DNA of 64,000 bases from Pseudomonas sp. 6D_7.1_Bac1 (GCF_025465945.1 NZ_JANLNW010000044.1:1-64000), one strand, 5' to 3'; numbered from the stretch's first letter, positions 1 to 11,844 are shown. The notes: generated by a model from the letters alone, not told the origin. Made by a program: numbers and translations.

Positions 1-9
1 GCGTGTGTA

Positions 10-1110
10 TTACACGTTGAAGCGGAAGTGCATCACGTCGCCGTCTTTGACGATGTATTCCTTGCCTTCCAGGCGCCATTTACCGGCTTCTTTGGTACCG
101 GCTTCGCCCTTGTACTGGATGAAGTCGTTGTAGGCGATGACTTCGGCGCGGATGAAGCCTTTCTCGAAGTCGGTGTGGATCACGCCAGCGGCTTGTGGTG
201 CGGTGGCACCGACGCGGACAGTCCAGGCACGGACTTCTTCAACACCTGCGGTGAAATAGGTCTGCAGGTGCAGCATTTCGTAGCCAGCGCGGATCACGCG
301 GTTCAGGCCAGGTTCTTCCAGACCCAGGGCGTCGAGGAACATGTCTTTTTCTTCGCCGTCTTCAAGCTCGGCGATTTCCGCTTCGATCTTGTTGCAGACC
401 GGCACGACCATCGCGCCTTCTTCTTCGGCAATGGCCTTGACCACGTCGAGCAGCGGGTTGTTCTCGAAGCCGTCTTCGGCAACGTTGGCGATGTACATGA
501 CCGGCTTGGTGGTCAGCAGGTGGAAGCCACGGATCACCGCTTTTTCGTCGGTGCTCATGCTCTTCATCAGGGTGCGCGCAGGCTTGCCTTCGGTGAAGTG
601 AGCGATCAACTGCTCCAGCAGGCCTTTCTGAACGACGGCGTCCTTGTCACCACCCTTGGCGTTGCGGGTGACTTTCTGCAGTTGCTTCTCGCAGCTATCG
701 AGGTCGGCGAAGATCAGTTCGAGGTCGATGATCTCGATGTCGCGTTTCGGGTCGACGCTGTTGGAGACGTGAATCACGTTCTCGTCTTCAAAGCAGCGGA
801 CCACGTGAGCGATGGCATCGGTTTCGCGGATGTTGGCCAGAAACTTGTTGCCCAGGCCTTCACCTTTCGAGGCGCCGGCAACGAGGCCAGCGATGTCGAC
901 GAATTCCATGGTGGTCGGCAGGATGCGCTTTGGATTGACGATGGCCGCGAGGGCGTCCAGGCGCTTGTCCGGCATCGGCACGATACCGGTATTCGGTTCG
1001 ATGGTGCAGAAGGGGAAGTTTTCGGCCGCGATACCGGATTTGGTCAGGGCGTTGAACAGGGTGGACTTGCCGACGTTAGGCAGGCCGACGATGCCGCAAT
1101 TGAATCCCAT
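10..1110 (-). CDS. ychF: redox-regulated ribosome-binding ATPase YchF
   Basis: This is an Obg-related P-loop ATPase that binds ribosomes and is linked to translation and oxidative-stress responses. The P-loop [11 protein letters not shown] lies near the N-terminus, the DxxG region reads [18 protein letters not shown], and the C-terminal TGS domain ends in the family tail DVMHFRFNV. At 366 aa it has the usual family length. An in-frame ATG 66 bases upstream exists, but the start at 1110 gives the conserved MGFNCGIVG beginning and leaves a GGGG/GGA-rich leader in front. It lies downstream of pth on the same strand, and the two are probably co-transcribed, as in other pseudomonads. Confidence 0.97.
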   Translation of the reverse strand: MGFNCGIVGLPNVGKSTLFNALTKSGIAAENFPFCTIEPNTGIVPMPDKRLDALAAIVNPKRILPTTMEFVDIAGLVAGASKGEGLGNKFLANIRETDAIAHVVRCFEDENVIHVSNSVDPKRDIEIIDLELIFADLDSCEKQLQKVTRNAKGGDKDAVVQKGLLEQLIAHFTEGKPARTLMKSMSTDEKAVIRGFHLLTTKPVMYIANVAEDGFENNPLLDVVKAIAEEEGAMVVPVCNKIEAEIAELEDGEEKDMFLDALGLEEPGLNRVIRAGYEMLHLQTYFTAGVEEVRAWTVRVGATAPQAAGVIHTDFEKGFIRAEVIAYNDFIQYKGEAGTKEAGKWRLEGKEYIVKDGDVMHFRFNV

Positions 1111-1133
1111 GGTGTTTCCCCGAGGAGTTAGAG

Positions 1134-1718
1134 TCAGGCCTTCTGGCTGTGCAGGTTTTTCATCGCGCGGTTCCATTCACCGGCGAAGATATCCGGCAGC
1201 ACGCCGAGGGCAAAGTCGATGCTGGCATCGAGTTTTTCCTGTTCGGCGCGTGGCGCACGACCCAGGACAAAGTTTGAAACCATACTGGCAACGCCTGGGT
1301 GGCCAATGCCGAGCCGCAAGCGGTGAAAGGTATTCTGGTTGCCCAGTTGCGCGATGATGTCGCGCAACCCGTTGTGACCGCCATGCCCGCCGCCCTGTTT
1401 GAGCTTGGCAACGCCGGGTGGCAAGTCGAGTTCGTCATGCGCCACCAGGATTTCTTCGGGTTTGATACGGAAGAAACCGGCAAGCGCCGCCACGGCCTGG
1501 CCGCTACGGTTCATGTACGTGGTGGGAATCAGCAGACGAATATCCTGACCCTGATGCGAGAAGCGCCCGGTCAGGCCGAAATATTTGCGATCGGCCACAA
1601 GGTTGACACCTTGTGCGTGCGCGATGCGCTCAACAAAAAGGGCCCCTGCGTTATGCCGGGTCTGTTCGTATTCGGCGCCTGGATTTCCCAGGCCAACGAT
1701 CAGTTTTATGGCAGTCAC
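1134..1718 (-). CDS. pth: peptidyl-tRNA hydrolase
   Basis: Pth frees tRNA from peptidyl-tRNA released by stalled ribosomes. The 194-aa protein has the family N-terminus [11 protein letters not shown] followed by YEQTRHNAG, which contains the catalytic His, and the later motifs [10 protein letters not shown] and [11 protein letters not shown]. The start is the GTG at 1718, because the conserved motif begins only three residues later and Pseudomonas Pth proteins have this length. An ATG 42 bases upstream would add an unrelated extension. It sits between rplY upstream and ychF downstream on the same strand. Confidence 0.96.
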   Translation of the reverse strand: MTAIKLIVGLGNPGAEYEQTRHNAGALFVERIAHAQGVNLVADRKYFGLTGRFSHQGQDIRLLIPTTYMNRSGQAVAALAGFFRIKPEEILVAHDELDLPPGVAKLKQGGGHGGHNGLRDIIAQLGNQNTFHRLRLGIGHPGVASMVSNFVLGRAPRAEQEKLDASIDFALGVLPDIFAGEWNRAMKNLHSQKA

Positions 1719-1887
1719 GTCAGGGGCCCTTCTTTGGAGTGGTGGATAACATCGCTGCAATGGGTGTGTGCGGCGAAAGTGGACGAAAAGTGCTCATTTA
1801 CCATTATGTAAACTCCGCGTTCCCGCCCGCTTTCTCGCTACGTTCCAGTCCGCGATGTTACTTGTTCACTCCGGCGTACAGAGTGAA

Positions 1888-2487
1888 TTACTCTGCAGCG
1901 CCTTCTGCAGCTTCTGGAGCAACACGTGGAGCGTGAACGTTGGCAACAGCCAGGTCGTTACCGTGAGCCAGAGCAACAAATTCAACGCCTTTAGGGGCCT
2001 TGATGTCGGACAGGTGAATGATCGAACCGATTTCGGCATCAGCCAGGTCGACTTCGATGAATTCAGGCAGGTCTTTTGGCAGGCAGGAAACTTCAACTTC
2101 AGCAACAACGTGCGAAATTTCGCCGCCTTTTTTCACTGCAGCAGCTTCGTTGACGAAGTGCACAGGAACGTGAGCGGACAGTTTCTGACCAGCAACAACG
2201 CGTACGAAGTCAGCGTGCATCACGTGGCCTTTGGCCGGGTGACGCTGCAGAGCTTTGATGATTACGTTTTGCTTGGTGCCGCCAACGTTCAGCTCGATGA
2301 TGTGGCTGTAAGCCGCTTCGTTTTCGAGCAGTTTGGCAACTTCTTTGGCCAGCATGCTGATGGATTCAGGGGCTTTTTCGCCACCGTAAACTACAGCTGG
2401 AACCAGGCTTGCGAGACGACGCAGGCGGCGGCTCGCACCTTTCCCCAGGTCGGAACGCACTTCAGCATTCAGAGTAAAATCGTTCAT
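1888..2487 (-). CDS. rplY: 50S ribosomal protein L25 (long, TL5/Ctc form)
   Basis: L25 binds 5S rRNA in the large subunit. This is the long 199-aa form with an N-terminal 5S-binding domain and a C-terminal beta domain, as in pseudomonads, rather than the short E. coli form. The protein begins [11 protein letters not shown] and ends in an acidic Ala-rich tail. The start at 2487 is supported by a GGAGAT ribosome site nine bases upstream. It lies downstream of prs, but the strong hairpin at 2553-2593 separates the two, so it probably has its own promoter or partial read-through. Confidence 0.96.
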   Translation of the reverse strand: MNDFTLNAEVRSDLGKGASRRLRRLASLVPAVVYGGEKAPESISMLAKEVAKLLENEAAYSHIIELNVGGTKQNVIIKALQRHPAKGHVMHADFVRVVAGQKLSAHVPVHFVNEAAAVKKGGEISHVVAEVEVSCLPKDLPEFIEVDLADAEIGSIIHLSDIKAPKGVEFVALAHGNDLAVANVHAPRVAPEAAEGAAE

Positions 2488-2552
2488 GTTGTATCTCCAA
2501 AATAACCACATCCGCCCCAGCGTTTGCGACCAGCGCTAAAGGCGATATGGGC

Positions 2553-2593
2553 AAAAAAGCCCCGCCCCGACAGGTTATGCCGGGGCGGGGCGC
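2553..2593 (-). terminator. rho-independent terminator after prs
   Basis: On the minus strand a near-perfect GC-rich stem (GCCCCGCCCCG paired with CGGGGCGGGGC) is followed by a run of six T. It lies between the prs stop and the rplY start, so it should end or attenuate transcription from prs. Confidence 0.88.
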
Positions 2594-2629
2594 TTTTCGT
2601 CATCGAGATGTATCCGAAGGGCAGGGCCC

Positions 2630-3571
2630 TTAGCGGAACATCGCGCTGATCGATTCTTCGTTGCTGATGCGGCGAACCGCTTCGGCAACTACCGGTGCGA
2701 TATCCAGTTGACGGATACGTGCACAGGCTTGTGCTGCAGCGGACAGCGGGATGGTGTTAGTCACCACCAGCTCGTCCAGCACGGAATTTTCAATGTTCTC
2801 GATGGCCCGACCCGACAGCACAGGGTGTGTGCAGTAGGCAAAGACTTTGGCAGCGCCATGCTCTTTCAAGGCTTTAGCCGCGTGGCACAGGGTGCCGGCG
2901 GTATCGACCATGTCGTCAACCAGAATACAGGTACGCCCTTCGACATCACCGATGATATGCATCACTTCAGAGTGATTGGCTTTCTCACGGCGCTTGTCGA
3001 TGATCCCGAGATCCACGCCCAGGGATTTGGCAACAGCACGTGCACGCACGACGCCGCCAATGTCCGGGGACACGATCATCAGGTTTTCGAAGCGTTGGTC
3101 TTCGATGTCATCCACCAGTACCGGGGAGCCGTAGATGTTATCTACCGGAATATCGAAGAAGCCCTGAATCTGGTCAGCATGCAAATCAACCGTGAGAACA
3201 CGATCGATGCCGACTACGGTAAGCATGTCAGCGACGACTTTCGCGCTGATAGCCACACGTGCGGAACGCGGACGGCGATCCTGACGGGCATAACCAAAGT
3301 AGGGGATCACCGCAGTGATTCGAGTGGCTGAGGAACGACGGAAGGCATCAGCCATCACGACGAGTTCCATCAGGTTATCGTTGGTCGGAGCGCAAGTCGG
3401 CTGAATAATGAAGACGTCTTTACCGCGGACGTTTTCATTGATCTCAGCGGTGATTTCGCCGTCGGAGAACTTACCGACAGAAATGTCACCGAGAGGGATA
3501 TGCAGCTGACGTACGACACGCCGAGCCAGATCGGGGTTAGCGTTCCCCGTAAAGACCATCATCTTGGACAC
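2630..3571 (-). CDS. prs: ribose-phosphate pyrophosphokinase
   Basis: The enzyme makes PRPP from ribose-5-phosphate and ATP, feeding nucleotide, His, Trp and NAD synthesis. The 313-aa product has the N-terminal pyrophosphokinase domain ([19 protein letters not shown], then the flexible-loop motif [10 protein letters not shown]). The PRPP-binding loop [13 protein letters not shown] lies in the C-terminal half. The start is a GTG at 3571, giving the conserved [15 protein letters not shown] beginning and the usual Pseudomonas length; upstream in-frame codons run into the tRNA gene. It follows ispE and tRNA-Gln on the same strand. Confidence 0.97.
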   Translation of the reverse strand: MSKMMVFTGNANPDLARRVVRQLHIPLGDISVGKFSDGEITAEINENVRGKDVFIIQPTCAPTNDNLMELVVMADAFRRSSATRITAVIPYFGYARQDRRPRSARVAISAKVVADMLTVVGIDRVLTVDLHADQIQGFFDIPVDNIYGSPVLVDDIEDQRFENLMIVSPDIGGVVRARAVAKSLGVDLGIIDKRREKANHSEVMHIIGDVEGRTCILVDDMVDTAGTLCHAAKALKEHGAAKVFAYCTHPVLSGRAIENIENSVLDELVVTNTIPLSAAAQACARIRQLDIAPVVAEAVRRISNEESISAMFR

Positions 3572-3617
3572 GCGCAGTACCTGAAGGCTGAGGGTAACCT
3601 GGATGAGTATAGGAAAA

Positions 3618-3692
3618 TGGCAGGGGCGGCTGGATTCGAACCAACGCATGGCAGGATCAAAACCTGCTGCCTTACCGCTTGGCGACGCCCCT
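3618..3692 (-). tRNA. tRNA-Gln (UUG anticodon)
   Basis: The 75-nt gene folds as a standard cloverleaf. The acceptor AGGGGCG pairs with CGCCCCT, the discriminator is G, and the CCA end is encoded. The anticodon stem GCAGG/CCTGC encloses a seven-base loop with TTG in the anticodon position, and the T-arm contains GGTTCGAATCC. It lies between ispE and prs, as in other Pseudomonas genomes, and probably shares their transcript. Confidence 0.97.
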
Positions 3693-3729
3693 GTATCTGT
3701 TGCAACGAGTACCCAGTACCCGGTTCCTT

Positions 3730-4581
3730 TTAGAGCAGACTTTGCAGCTTGCGATGCAACATCGAAATGTTGCTTCCCTTTGCTACAAACCCTGTAAGGG
3801 TCTCTGTAAGAAGGGCCGAGACTTTATCAGCTTCAGCTTTGCTTGGGAAGCCCCCAAACACACAACTTCCAGTTCCGGTGAGTTTTGCTTCGGTAAATTT
3901 ACCTAACAAATCCAAAGCGTTACGTACATCTGGATAACGCCTTGTTACCACCGGTAAGCAGTCATTTCGACTGTTTCCCTTGGGAACGGGGCGCACTTTA
4001 ATGGGAGAAGAGTTACGTGTCAACAGCGGATCTGAAAAAATTTCTGCTGTACTTACAGATACTTGCGGCACAAGCACGAGATACCACGGCTCGATGGGGT
4101 CTACAGGGGTGAGCTTTTCTCCCACGCCTTCCGCGAAAGCCGCGTGCCCACGCACGAAAACCGGGACGTCCGCGCCCAGCGTCAGGCCCAAAGCGGCTAA
4201 TCGATCCTCGTCCCAACCCAATTGCCAGAGATGATTGAGCCCCAGCAAAGTGGTGGCCGCATTCGAACTGCCGCCACCGATTCCACCGCCCATGGGCAGG
4301 ATTTTTTCGATCCAGATATCAATACCCAGCGAACAACCGGATTGCTCCTGAAGTTTTTTGGCGGCTTTGACGATCAGATTGCTGTCGTGAGGGACGCCTT
4401 CGAATTCGGTGTGCAGGCGAATGATACCGTCATCGCGCACGGCGAATGTGATTTCGTCGCCATAGTCGAGAAATTGAAACAGCGTTTGCAGCTCGTGGTA
4501 GCCGTCTTCACGGCGACCCAGAATGTGCAGCATCAAATTCAGTTTTGCCGGCGAGGGCAGGGTCAGGCGAGTAGCAGGCAT
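3730..4581 (-). CDS. ispE: 4-diphosphocytidyl-2-C-methyl-D-erythritol kinase
   Basis: This GHMP-family kinase phosphorylates CDP-methylerythritol in the MEP pathway of isoprenoid synthesis. The 283-aa protein begins with the [21 protein letters not shown] substrate region, and its ATP-binding glycine-rich motif [17 protein letters not shown] sits near residue 95. The start at 4581 is one base downstream of the lolB stop, so the genes are translationally close. Length and motifs match the family. Confidence 0.97.
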   Translation of the reverse strand: MPATRLTLPSPAKLNLMLHILGRREDGYHELQTLFQFLDYGDEITFAVRDDGIIRLHTEFEGVPHDSNLIVKAAKKLQEQSGCSLGIDIWIEKILPMGGGIGGGSSNAATTLLGLNHLWQLGWDEDRLAALGLTLGADVPVFVRGHAAFAEGVGEKLTPVDPIEPWYLVLVPQVSVSTAEIFSDPLLTRNSSPIKVRPVPKGNSRNDCLPVVTRRYPDVRNALDLLGKFTEAKLTGTGSCVFGGFPSKAEADKVSALLTETLTGFVAKGSNISMLHRKLQSLL

Positions 4582-4582
4582 G

Positions 4583-5200
4583 TCATTGCCCCAATTTGCG
4601 TGGTTGCCAGTCCTTGATCACCAGCGTGACATCAAGGTCGGTGCCGTGCAGTTTGATCCGCTCGGGCAGCCAGTAACCGTTTTGCTGGGTGTAGCTGAGG
4701 TACTCGACTTGCCAGCCATCCTGTTCGAGATTGGCCAGGCGACTATCGGCATCCAGGTTCAGGCGGCTTTTGCTGTCGGGGGCGGGCAATCCGCGAACCC
4801 ACCAGACCAAATGCGATACCGGTAGCTTCCAGCCCAGCTGTTCTTCGAGCAGGGCTTCGGGCGTTGTCGCTTCATAGCGGCCCTGATTGGCCACTTCCAG
4901 CGACACCTGGCCGGGGCGACCGGTCAAGCGTGCCGCGCCGCGACCCAGCGGGCCGGACAGGCGAATGTCGTAGTAGTCCTGCCGCTGCAGCCAGAACAGG
5001 GTGCCGCTGCCTGAGTCTTTCGGGGCGCGAATACCGACCTTGCCGTTGATTTGCCAGCCATCCAGGCTTGTCAGTTGCTGTTTGTGTTCGCGCCATTGCG
5101 CGGGGTTGCCGTGACCCTCTACGGATTCACGGGCGCCAAAGCCCGCACAACCGGCGAGCAGGGCAATGAAGCTGAAAACGATAGCGTGGCGCAAAAACAT
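4583..5200 (-). CDS. lolB: outer-membrane lipoprotein LolB
   Basis: LolB receives lipoproteins from periplasmic LolA and inserts them in the outer membrane. The 205-aa precursor has a signal peptide with lipobox LAGC (Cys18), followed by Ala, consistent with outer-membrane sorting. The body shows the LolB pattern including [19 protein letters not shown] and [10 protein letters not shown]. It is packed between a TPR lipoprotein gene (four bases apart) and ispE (one base), an arrangement shared by gammaproteobacteria. Confidence 0.95.
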   Translation of the reverse strand: MFLRHAIVFSFIALLAGCAGFGARESVEGHGNPAQWREHKQQLTSLDGWQINGKVGIRAPKDSGSGTLFWLQRQDYYDIRLSGPLGRGAARLTGRPGQVSLEVANQGRYEATTPEALLEEQLGWKLPVSHLVWWVRGLPAPDSKSRLNLDADSRLANLEQDGWQVEYLSYTQQNGYWLPERIKLHGTDLDVTLVIKDWQPRKLGQ

Positions 5201-5204
5201 GATT

Positions 5205-6929
5205 TTAAAGAGTCTCGGAACCGGTCAGGCGCTTGATGGTACTGCGCAGGATAGGACTGTCGGGCTGTTCCTTGAGGAATTTGCCCCAGATTTGCTTGGC
5301 TTCACGCTGCTTGCCGTTGGCCCACAGGACTTCACCCAGGTGCGCCGCGACTTCCTGATCGGGGAAACGCTCCAGGGCCTGGCGCAAATAGCGCTCGGCT
5401 ACATCGAGGTTGCCCAGGCGGAAGTTCACCCAGCCGAGGCTGTCGAGAACGGCCGGATCTTCCGGGTTCAACTGGTGCGCTTGCTCGATCAGCGCCTTGG
5501 CTTCGGCGTAACGCGTGGTGCGGTCGGACAGGGTGTAGCCAAGAGCGTTCAGCGCCATGGCGTTGTTCGGGTCGCGCTTGATGATCAGTCGCAGGTCTTT
5601 TTCCATCTGCGCCAGGTCATTGCGTTTTTCTGCCAGCATGGCCCGGGTGTAGAGCAGGTTCAGGTCGTCCGGATATTGCTTCAAGGCTCTATCGAGGATT
5701 GCCCAGGCGCGATCGTCCTGCTTGTTGGCGGACAGGGTTTCGGCTTCGATCAGATACAACTGGATCGCGTAATCCGGTTGTTCGTCACGCTCTTTGGCCA
5801 AACGGCTTTGGGCTTCGGCGGTGCGTCCGTTATTCATCAGGATATCGGACTGACGCAATTGCGCCGGCAGATAGTCGTTACCCGGGCCCACCAAGGCGTA
5901 CTCGATCAGGGCGCCTTGCGGGTCGTTGCGTTCTTCGGCGATGCGACCCAGGTTCAGGTGCGCCGAGTCGACATGGCTTTCCCGGGCGATGAGGTCTTCT
6001 AGGTAACCCTTGGCCTCGTCCCAGGCCTTGGCCTCCAGGCAAACCAGTGCCAGGGAGTAGCGCAGCTCGTCGTCTTCTGGGTACTGCTGGACCAGGCTTG
6101 AGAACTGCTTTTTGGCGTCGTCCATGCGGTCCTGTTCGACCAGCAGGCGTGCGTAAGTCAGGCGCAGACGTTTGTCGTCCGGGTATTTGCGAATGCTTTT
6201 TTCCAGCAGCGGCAGCGCTTCATCGCCACGGTTGAGGCTTTGCAGCAGGCGCGCACGCAGCAGGATAGGGGCAATTTCACCGGCTTCCGGCGGGTTTTTC
6301 TCCAGCAGGGTCAGCGCGCCCTGGGAGTCGCCGTCCTGTTGCAGCAACAAAGCCTTGCCGAAAATCAGCTGGCCGTTCTTCGGGTGGCGCAGCAGCAAAC
6401 GGTCAAAACTTTTCATCAGACCGTTGCGGGTGTCCTGGTCGGTATCGGCCGCAGACAGGGCGAGGAAGTCGAAGTGGGTATCACCCTTGCCCAGCAGAAC
6501 CTTCTCCATATAGGTCATGGAGTCGTCATAACGCCCGGCACGGGCCAACTGTACGGCGGCGGCACGTTGCGCTTCGAGGTCATTGGGGGCGTTTTTAGCC
6601 CAGATCAGCGCGCTATCAAGCGCGGCCTGGTCGGCGCCCAGGTACTCGGCGATGCGAAACGCTCGCTCGGAGATGCCCGGATCCTGGGTGTTGACGGCCT
6701 GGGTCACGTAGTTGTCCAGGGCAATGTCGAAACGATTGCGCTGGCCAGCCAGTTCTGCGCTCAGCAGGCTGAAGATCGTGTCTTCGCTGAACGAACTGTA
6801 AACCTTGGGCTTTTCAGGGGCCGGAGTGCTGCCTTCGACCGGCGGTTTACCGTCCGATGAGACGGGTGCCAAGGCCTGGCAGCCGCTGAGGAAGACAAAA
6901 GCGAGGAGCAACGCGGAAGATCTATTCAT
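5205..6929 (-). CDS. tetratricopeptide-repeat lipoprotein
   Basis: The 574-aa precursor has a lipoprotein signal with lipobox LSGC (Cys17, then Gln). The rest is built of about ten or more TPR-like helical pairs, for example around [37 protein letters not shown] and [18 protein letters not shown]. Such proteins act as protein-protein scaffolds; a specific role is not established from sequence. It heads the minus-strand lolB-ispE-prs block and diverges from hemA. The family member at this position in P. aeruginosa is PA4667 (from memory). Confidence 0.88.
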   Translation of the reverse strand: MNRSSALLLAFVFLSGCQALAPVSSDGKPPVEGSTPAPEKPKVYSSFSEDTIFSLLSAELAGQRNRFDIALDNYVTQAVNTQDPGISERAFRIAEYLGADQAALDSALIWAKNAPNDLEAQRAAAVQLARAGRYDDSMTYMEKVLLGKGDTHFDFLALSAADTDQDTRNGLMKSFDRLLLRHPKNGQLIFGKALLLQQDGDSQGALTLLEKNPPEAGEIAPILLRARLLQSLNRGDEALPLLEKSIRKYPDDKRLRLTYARLLVEQDRMDDAKKQFSSLVQQYPEDDELRYSLALVCLEAKAWDEAKGYLEDLIARESHVDSAHLNLGRIAEERNDPQGALIEYALVGPGNDYLPAQLRQSDILMNNGRTAEAQSRLAKERDEQPDYAIQLYLIEAETLSANKQDDRAWAILDRALKQYPDDLNLLYTRAMLAEKRNDLAQMEKDLRLIIKRDPNNAMALNALGYTLSDRTTRYAEAKALIEQAHQLNPEDPAVLDSLGWVNFRLGNLDVAERYLRQALERFPDQEVAAHLGEVLWANGKQREAKQIWGKFLKEQPDSPILRSTIKRLTGSETL

Positions 6930-7111
6930 ATAGGAAGAGGACGACTAACCTGCGGTCGGATCATCATGACACAAGCCTTCGGCCAAACATAACCGAGACT
7001 CAACGGATGCCTTTTCACAGGCGGTCTGTAAGGACAATAGTCAACGGTGGTTGTTCTGAGTCAGGCGAAGTAGGACAATTGTCGGCTTCTCGACATCATC
7101 AGCGATCTTGA

Positions 7112-8401
7112 ATGGCCTTCCTTGCACTCGGTATTAACCACAAGACTGCTTCCGTAGACGTCCGCGAGCGCGTGGCTTTTACCCCGGAGCAGCTGGTTGA
7201 GGCCTTGCAGCAGCTCTGCCGACTCACCGACAGCCGCGAAGCTGCGATCCTCTCCACCTGCAATCGCAGTGAACTCTATATAGAACAGGATCAGCTATCG
7301 GCGGATACCGTGCTGCGCTGGTTGGCCGACTATCACCATTTAAGCTTCGATGAGCTGCGTGCGAGTGCTTATGTGCACGAAGATGATGCGGCAGTTCGTC
7401 ACATGATGCGTGTCGCCTCCGGGCTCGATTCGCTGGTGCTGGGCGAACCACAGATTCTCGGCCAGATGAAATCGGCCTACGCCGTGGCCCGCGAGGCCGG
7501 CACCATTGGTCCGCTGCTTGGGCGATTGTTCCAGGCCACGTTCAACGCCGCCAAGCAGGTGCGCACCGACACTGCCATTGGTGAAAACCCGGTGTCCGTG
7601 GCGTTTGCCGCGGTCAGCCTGGCGAAACAGATTTTCAGTGACTTGCAGCGCAGCCAGGCGTTGCTGATCGGCGCTGGCGAGACCATTACCCTGGTCGCCC
7701 GCCATTTGCATGAGTTGGGCGTGAAACGGATTGTGGTCGCCAACCGGACCCTGGAGCGAGCTAGTATCCTGGCCGAGCAGTTCGGCGCCCACGCGGTGCT
7801 GCTCTCGGACATCCCGGCAGAACTGGTGCGCAGTGATATCGTCATCAGCTCTACCGCAAGCCAGCTACCGATTCTTGGCAAAGGCGCGGTAGAAAGTGCC
7901 TTGAAATTGCGCAAGCACAAGCCGATCTTCATGGTCGATATTGCCGTACCACGGGATATCGAACCGGAAGTCGGCGAGTTGGACGACGTTTACCTCTATA
8001 GCGTCGACGACCTTCACGAAGTGGTCGCCGAGAACCTCAAGAGCCGTCAGGGGGCAGCCCAGGCGGCGGAAGAGATGGTTTCCATCGGTGCCGACGACTT
8101 CATGGTCCGTCTGCGCGAATTGGCGGCAGTGGATGTGCTCAAGGCCTATCGTCAACAGAGCGAACGCCTGCGCGATGAAGAATTGCAAAAAGCCCAGCGC
8201 CTGCTTGCCAACGGCAGCAGCGCTGAAGATGTGTTGGTGCAACTGGCCCGTGGCCTGACCAATAAACTGTTGCATGCCCCGAGCGTGCAGTTGAAAAAGC
8301 TTACCGCCGAAGGCCGCCTCGATGCGCTGGCCATGGCCCAGGAACTCTTTGCCCTCGGTGAGGGCAATTCGGATAGCTCTTCGGATAAAAAACCGCAATG
8401 A
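7112..8401 (+). CDS. hemA: glutamyl-tRNA reductase
   Basis: HemA reduces glutamyl-tRNA(Glu) to glutamate-1-semialdehyde with NADPH, the first committed step of tetrapyrrole synthesis. The 429-aa enzyme has the catalytic Cys50 in LSTCNRSEL, the motif [17 protein letters not shown], an NADPH-binding segment ALLIGAGET and a C-terminal dimerisation helix. The start gives the conserved [13 protein letters not shown]. It heads a plus-strand run and its TGA overlaps the prfA ATG, indicating coupling. It diverges from the TPR gene across a 182-base promoter region. Confidence 0.97.
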   Translation: MAFLALGINHKTASVDVRERVAFTPEQLVEALQQLCRLTDSREAAILSTCNRSELYIEQDQLSADTVLRWLADYHHLSFDELRASAYVHEDDAAVRHMMRVASGLDSLVLGEPQILGQMKSAYAVAREAGTIGPLLGRLFQATFNAAKQVRTDTAIGENPVSVAFAAVSLAKQIFSDLQRSQALLIGAGETITLVARHLHELGVKRIVVANRTLERASILAEQFGAHAVLLSDIPAELVRSDIVISSTASQLPILGKGAVESALKLRKHKPIFMVDIAVPRDIEPEVGELDDVYLYSVDDLHEVVAENLKSRQGAAQAAEEMVSIGADDFMVRLRELAAVDVLKAYRQQSERLRDEELQKAQRLLANGSSAEDVLVQLARGLTNKLLHAPSVQLKKLTAEGRLDALAMAQELFALGEGNSDSSSDKKPQ

Positions 8402-9480
8402 AAGCGTCACTGCTCAATAAGCTGGACATCCTCCAGGACCGTTTCGAGGAACTGACCGCCTTGCTTGGCGATGGCGAAGTCATTTCCGATCAGAACAAGT
8501 TCCGCACCTATTCCAAGGAATATGCGGAAGTTGAGCCGATTGTCGCCACCTATAAACAGCTGCTCAAGGTTCAGGGCGACCTTGAAGGTGCCCAGGCGCT
8601 GCTCAAGGACAGCGATCCGGACATGCGCGAAATGGCCGTCGAAGAAGTGCGCGAAGCCAAAGAGCAACTGATCGAGCATGAAGCCAGCTTGCAACGCATG
8701 CTGCTGCCCAAGGATCCGAATGACGGGCGCAACGTGTTCCTGGAAATCCGCGCCGGCACCGGTGGTGACGAAGCGGCGATCTTCTCCGGCGACCTGTTCC
8801 GCATGTACTCGCGTTACGCCGAGCGGCGTGGCTGGCGGGTCGAGATTCTGTCGGAGAACATCGGCGAACATGGCGGCTATAAGGAAGTCATCGCGCGGGT
8901 CGAAGGCGACAATGTCTACGGCAAGCTGAAGTTCGAGTCCGGTGCGCACCGTGTGCAACGGGTTCCGGCGACCGAATCCCAGGGCCGTATTCATACCTCG
9001 GCCTGCACCGTGGCGGTGTTGCCTGAGCCGGACGAACAGGAAGCGATCGAGATCAACCCGGCAGATTTGCGGGTTGATACTTATCGCTCCTCCGGCGCGG
9101 GCGGCCAGCACGTGAACAAGACCGACTCGGCGATCCGGATTACCCACTTGCCGTCGGGCATTGTGGTCGAGTGTCAGGAAGAGCGTTCCCAGCACAAGAA
9201 CCGGGCGCGTGCGATGTCCTGGCTCTCGGCCAAACTGAACGACCAGCAAACCAGTGCCGCGGCGAATGCCATCGCCAGCGAGCGCAAGTTGCTGGTGGGC
9301 TCGGGCGACCGCTCCGAACGCATCCGCACCTATAACTTTGCCCAGGGCCGGGTCACCGACCACCGGGTCAACCTGACGCTGTATTCCCTCGATGAAATCC
9401 TCGCGGGTGGCGTCGATGCCGTCATCGAGCCGTTGCTGGCCGAGTACCAGGCTGATCAATTGGCAGCGATAGGTGAATAA
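8398..9480 (+). CDS. prfA: peptide chain release factor 1
   Basis: RF1 ends translation at UAA and UAG. The 360-aa protein contains the PAT tripeptide ([10 protein letters not shown]) that reads the stop codon and the GGQ motif ([14 protein letters not shown]) that triggers hydrolysis. The ATG overlaps the hemA stop by four bases and the stop directly abuts prmC, whose product methylates the Gln of GGQ. The length is standard. Confidence 0.98.
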   Translation: MKASLLNKLDILQDRFEELTALLGDGEVISDQNKFRTYSKEYAEVEPIVATYKQLLKVQGDLEGAQALLKDSDPDMREMAVEEVREAKEQLIEHEASLQRMLLPKDPNDGRNVFLEIRAGTGGDEAAIFSGDLFRMYSRYAERRGWRVEILSENIGEHGGYKEVIARVEGDNVYGKLKFESGAHRVQRVPATESQGRIHTSACTVAVLPEPDEQEAIEINPADLRVDTYRSSGAGGQHVNKTDSAIRITHLPSGIVVECQEERSQHKNRARAMSWLSAKLNDQQTSAAANAIASERKLLVGSGDRSERIRTYNFAQGRVTDHRVNLTLYSLDEILAGGVDAVIEPLLAEYQADQLAAIGE

Positions 9481-10311
9481 ATGACCATCATTGCCAGTTT
9501 GTTACGCGCAGCCGACTTGCCCGATTCGCCGACCGCGCGTCTGGATGCCGAATTGCTGCTGGCCGCTGCCCTGGGCAAGTCCCGCAGCTTCCTGCACACC
9601 TGGCCGGAGCGCATCGTTCCCAGCGAAGCCGCGCTGACCTTTGCCGAATACCTGCAACGTCGCCGTTCCGGCGAACCGGTGGCGTACATCCTCGGCCAGC
9701 AGGGTTTCTGGAAGCTTGATCTGGAAGTCGCGCCGCATACGCTGATCCCGCGTCCGGACACCGAATTGCTGGTTGAAGCCGCGCTGGAACTGTTGCCTGC
9801 AACGCAGGCCTTGGTCCTCGACCTGGGCACCGGCAGTGGCGCAATTGCCCTGGCCCTGGCGAGCGAGCGCCCGGCGTGGAGCGTCACTGCGGTGGACCGG
9901 ATCCTCGAAGCCGTGGCCTTGGCCGAGCGCAATCGCCAGCGACTGCACTTGAACAACGTCACCGTGCTGAGCAGTCATTGGTTCAGTGCGCTGAAAGATC
10001 ATCACTACACACTGATTATCAGCAATCCACCGTACATCGCCGCTGCCGACCCACACCTGGTGGACGGTGACGTGCGTTTCGAGCCGGCCAGTGCGCTGGT
10101 GGCGGGCACCGACGGGCTCGATGATTTGCGTTTGATCATCGCCCAGGCGCCGAACCACCTGGAAGCCGGCGGCTGGTTGATGCTCGAACACGGGTACGAT
10201 CAGGCCGCTGCGGTGTGTGATTTGTTGCTGACCCAAGGCTTCGAAGAGGTCCACAGCCGCAAGGACCTCGGTGGTCACGAACGTATCAGTCTGGGGCGTC
10301 TACCGTGCTGA
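9481..10311 (+). CDS. prmC: peptide chain release factor N5-glutamine methyltransferase
   Basis: PrmC methylates the GGQ glutamine of RF1 and RF2. The 276-aa protein has an N-terminal helical domain, the SAM-binding motif LDLGTGSGAIALALA near residue 118, and the catalytic NPPY motif (ISNPPYIAAADPHL). It starts right after the prfA stop codon and overlaps the GTG start of the next gene by seven bases, so the group is tightly coupled. Confidence 0.97.
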   Translation: MTIIASLLRAADLPDSPTARLDAELLLAAALGKSRSFLHTWPERIVPSEAALTFAEYLQRRRSGEPVAYILGQQGFWKLDLEVAPHTLIPRPDTELLVEAALELLPATQALVLDLGTGSGAIALALASERPAWSVTAVDRILEAVALAERNRQRLHLNNVTVLSSHWFSALKDHHYTLIISNPPYIAAADPHLVDGDVRFEPASALVAGTDGLDDLRLIIAQAPNHLEAGGWLMLEHGYDQAAAVCDLLLTQGFEEVHSRKDLGGHERISLGRLPC

Positions 10312-11060
10312 ATGATCAGGAGCTGTTGCGCTATAGCCGGCAGATTTTGTTGCAGCACGTCGACATCGATGGCCAATTGCGTCTCAAGCAAAGCCGTGTC
10401 TTGATCATCGGCCTGGGCGGACTCGGTGCACCAGTCGCGCTGTACCTGGCGGCGGCCGGGGTCGGCGAATTGCATCTGGCGGACTTCGACACGGTAGACC
10501 TGACCAACCTGCAACGGCAGATCATTCACGACACCGACAGCGTTGGCCTGAGCAAGGTCGACTCGGCTATCCGCCGTCTGACGGCGATCAATCCCGAGAT
10601 TCAACTGATTGCTCATCGCACCGCGCTGGACGAAGACTCGTTGGCCGCTGCAGTGTCGGCGGTCGACGTGGTGCTCGATTGCTCCGATAACTTTTCCACC
10701 CGCGAAGCGGTGAACGCAGCCTGTGTGGCGGCGAGCAAACCCTTGGTCAGCGGTGCGGCGATTCGTCTGGAAGGGCAGTTGTCGGTGTTCGATCCACGTC
10801 GCGCCGAGAGCCCGTGCTATCACTGTTTATACGGGCATGGCAGCGAAGCCGAACTGACCTGTAGCGAGGCCGGCGTGCTCGGCCCGTTAGTGGGGCTGGT
10901 CGGTAGTCTGCAAGCCCTTGAAGCACTGAAGTTGCTCGTGGGATTCGGCGAACCTTTGGTGGGCCGCTTGCTGTTGATTGATGCCTTGGGCACACGTTTT
11001 CGTGAATTGAGGGTCAAGCGTGATCCAGGGTGCAGGGTCTGTGGGCCAAAACATGCGTGA
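10305..11060 (+). CDS. moeB: molybdopterin-synthase adenylyltransferase (MoeB/ThiF family)
   Basis: This E1-like enzyme adenylates the C-terminus of the small molybdopterin synthase subunit MoaD. The 251-aa protein has the nucleotide-binding [19 protein letters not shown] motif, [13 protein letters not shown], and two zinc-ligand pairs, CYHC and CRVC near the C-terminus. The start is GTG at 10305, inside the end of prmC. ThiF, which acts on ThiS, is a close relative, and a role in both pathways cannot be excluded. The gene order matches the moeB assignment in other pseudomonads. Confidence 0.88.
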   Translation: MLNDQELLRYSRQILLQHVDIDGQLRLKQSRVLIIGLGGLGAPVALYLAAAGVGELHLADFDTVDLTNLQRQIIHDTDSVGLSKVDSAIRRLTAINPEIQLIAHRTALDEDSLAAAVSAVDVVLDCSDNFSTREAVNAACVAASKPLVSGAAIRLEGQLSVFDPRRAESPCYHCLYGHGSEAELTCSEAGVLGPLVGLVGSLQALEALKLLVGFGEPLVGRLLLIDALGTRFRELRVKRDPGCRVCGPKHA

Positions 11061-11844
11061 GGCGCCGATCGGCGTGTTCGATTCCGGCGTCGGTGGATTG
11101 TCGGTGCTGGCGGAGATCCAGCATCTGTTGCCCAATGAGTCGCTGCTGTATGTCGGCGATTGCGGGAATATTCCCTACGGCGAGAAAACCCCTGAGTTCA
11201 TTCGTCAGCGTTGCAGTGCGGTGGCGGAGTTTTTTCAGCAGCAGGGTGCCAAGGCTTTGGTTGTCGCGTGCAACACCGCAACCGTGGCCGGTGTCGCGGA
11301 TTTGCGTCGCGATTACCCGGACTGGCCCATCGTCGGCATGGAGCCTGCGGTCAAGCCGGCAGCGGCGGCCACTCGCAGTGGCGTGGTGGGTGTACTTGCG
11401 ACTACCGGTACTTTGCAGAGCGCCAAGTTCGCAGCTTTGCTCGACCGTTTTGCCACCGATGTACGGGTCATCACCCAGCCTTGTCCTGGGCTGGTGGAGC
11501 TGATCGAAGCAGGCGATCTGCACAGCCCTGAGTTGCGTCAGTTATTGGCGGGTTATCTCGAACCCTTGCTGGCGCAAGGGTGCGACACGATCATTCTGGG
11601 CTGCACGCATTATCCTTTCCTCAAACCATTGCTCAAGCAGATGCTCCCCGCCGACATCAGCCTGATCGACACTGGCGCTGCCGTTGCCCGGCAAACCCAA
11701 CGCCTGCTCGCCGAACGTGAGTTGCTCGCCGGCGGGCCCTCTCGTGATGCGCAATTCTGGACCAGTGCCAGCCCCGAGCACCTGAGAAATATCCTGCCGC
11801 TGCTCTGGCATAACGCTGGGGTTGTGCGAAGCTTCAGTGAGTAG
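11053..11844 (+). CDS. murI: glutamate racemase
   Basis: MurI makes D-glutamate for peptidoglycan. The 263-aa enzyme has the N-terminal [14 protein letters not shown] and the two catalytic cysteines in [10 protein letters not shown] and [10 protein letters not shown]. An in-frame ATG 33 bases upstream exists, but the start at 11053 gives the conserved beginning and overlaps the moeB stop (ATGCGTGA), which fits translational coupling. Confidence 0.96.
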   Translation: MREAPIGVFDSGVGGLSVLAEIQHLLPNESLLYVGDCGNIPYGEKTPEFIRQRCSAVAEFFQQQGAKALVVACNTATVAGVADLRRDYPDWPIVGMEPAVKPAAAATRSGVVGVLATTGTLQSAKFAALLDRFATDVRVITQPCPGLVELIEAGDLHSPELRQLLAGYLEPLLAQGCDTIILGCTHYPFLKPLLKQMLPADISLIDTGAAVARQTQRLLAERELLAGGPSRDAQFWTSASPEHLRNILPLLWHNAGVVRSFSE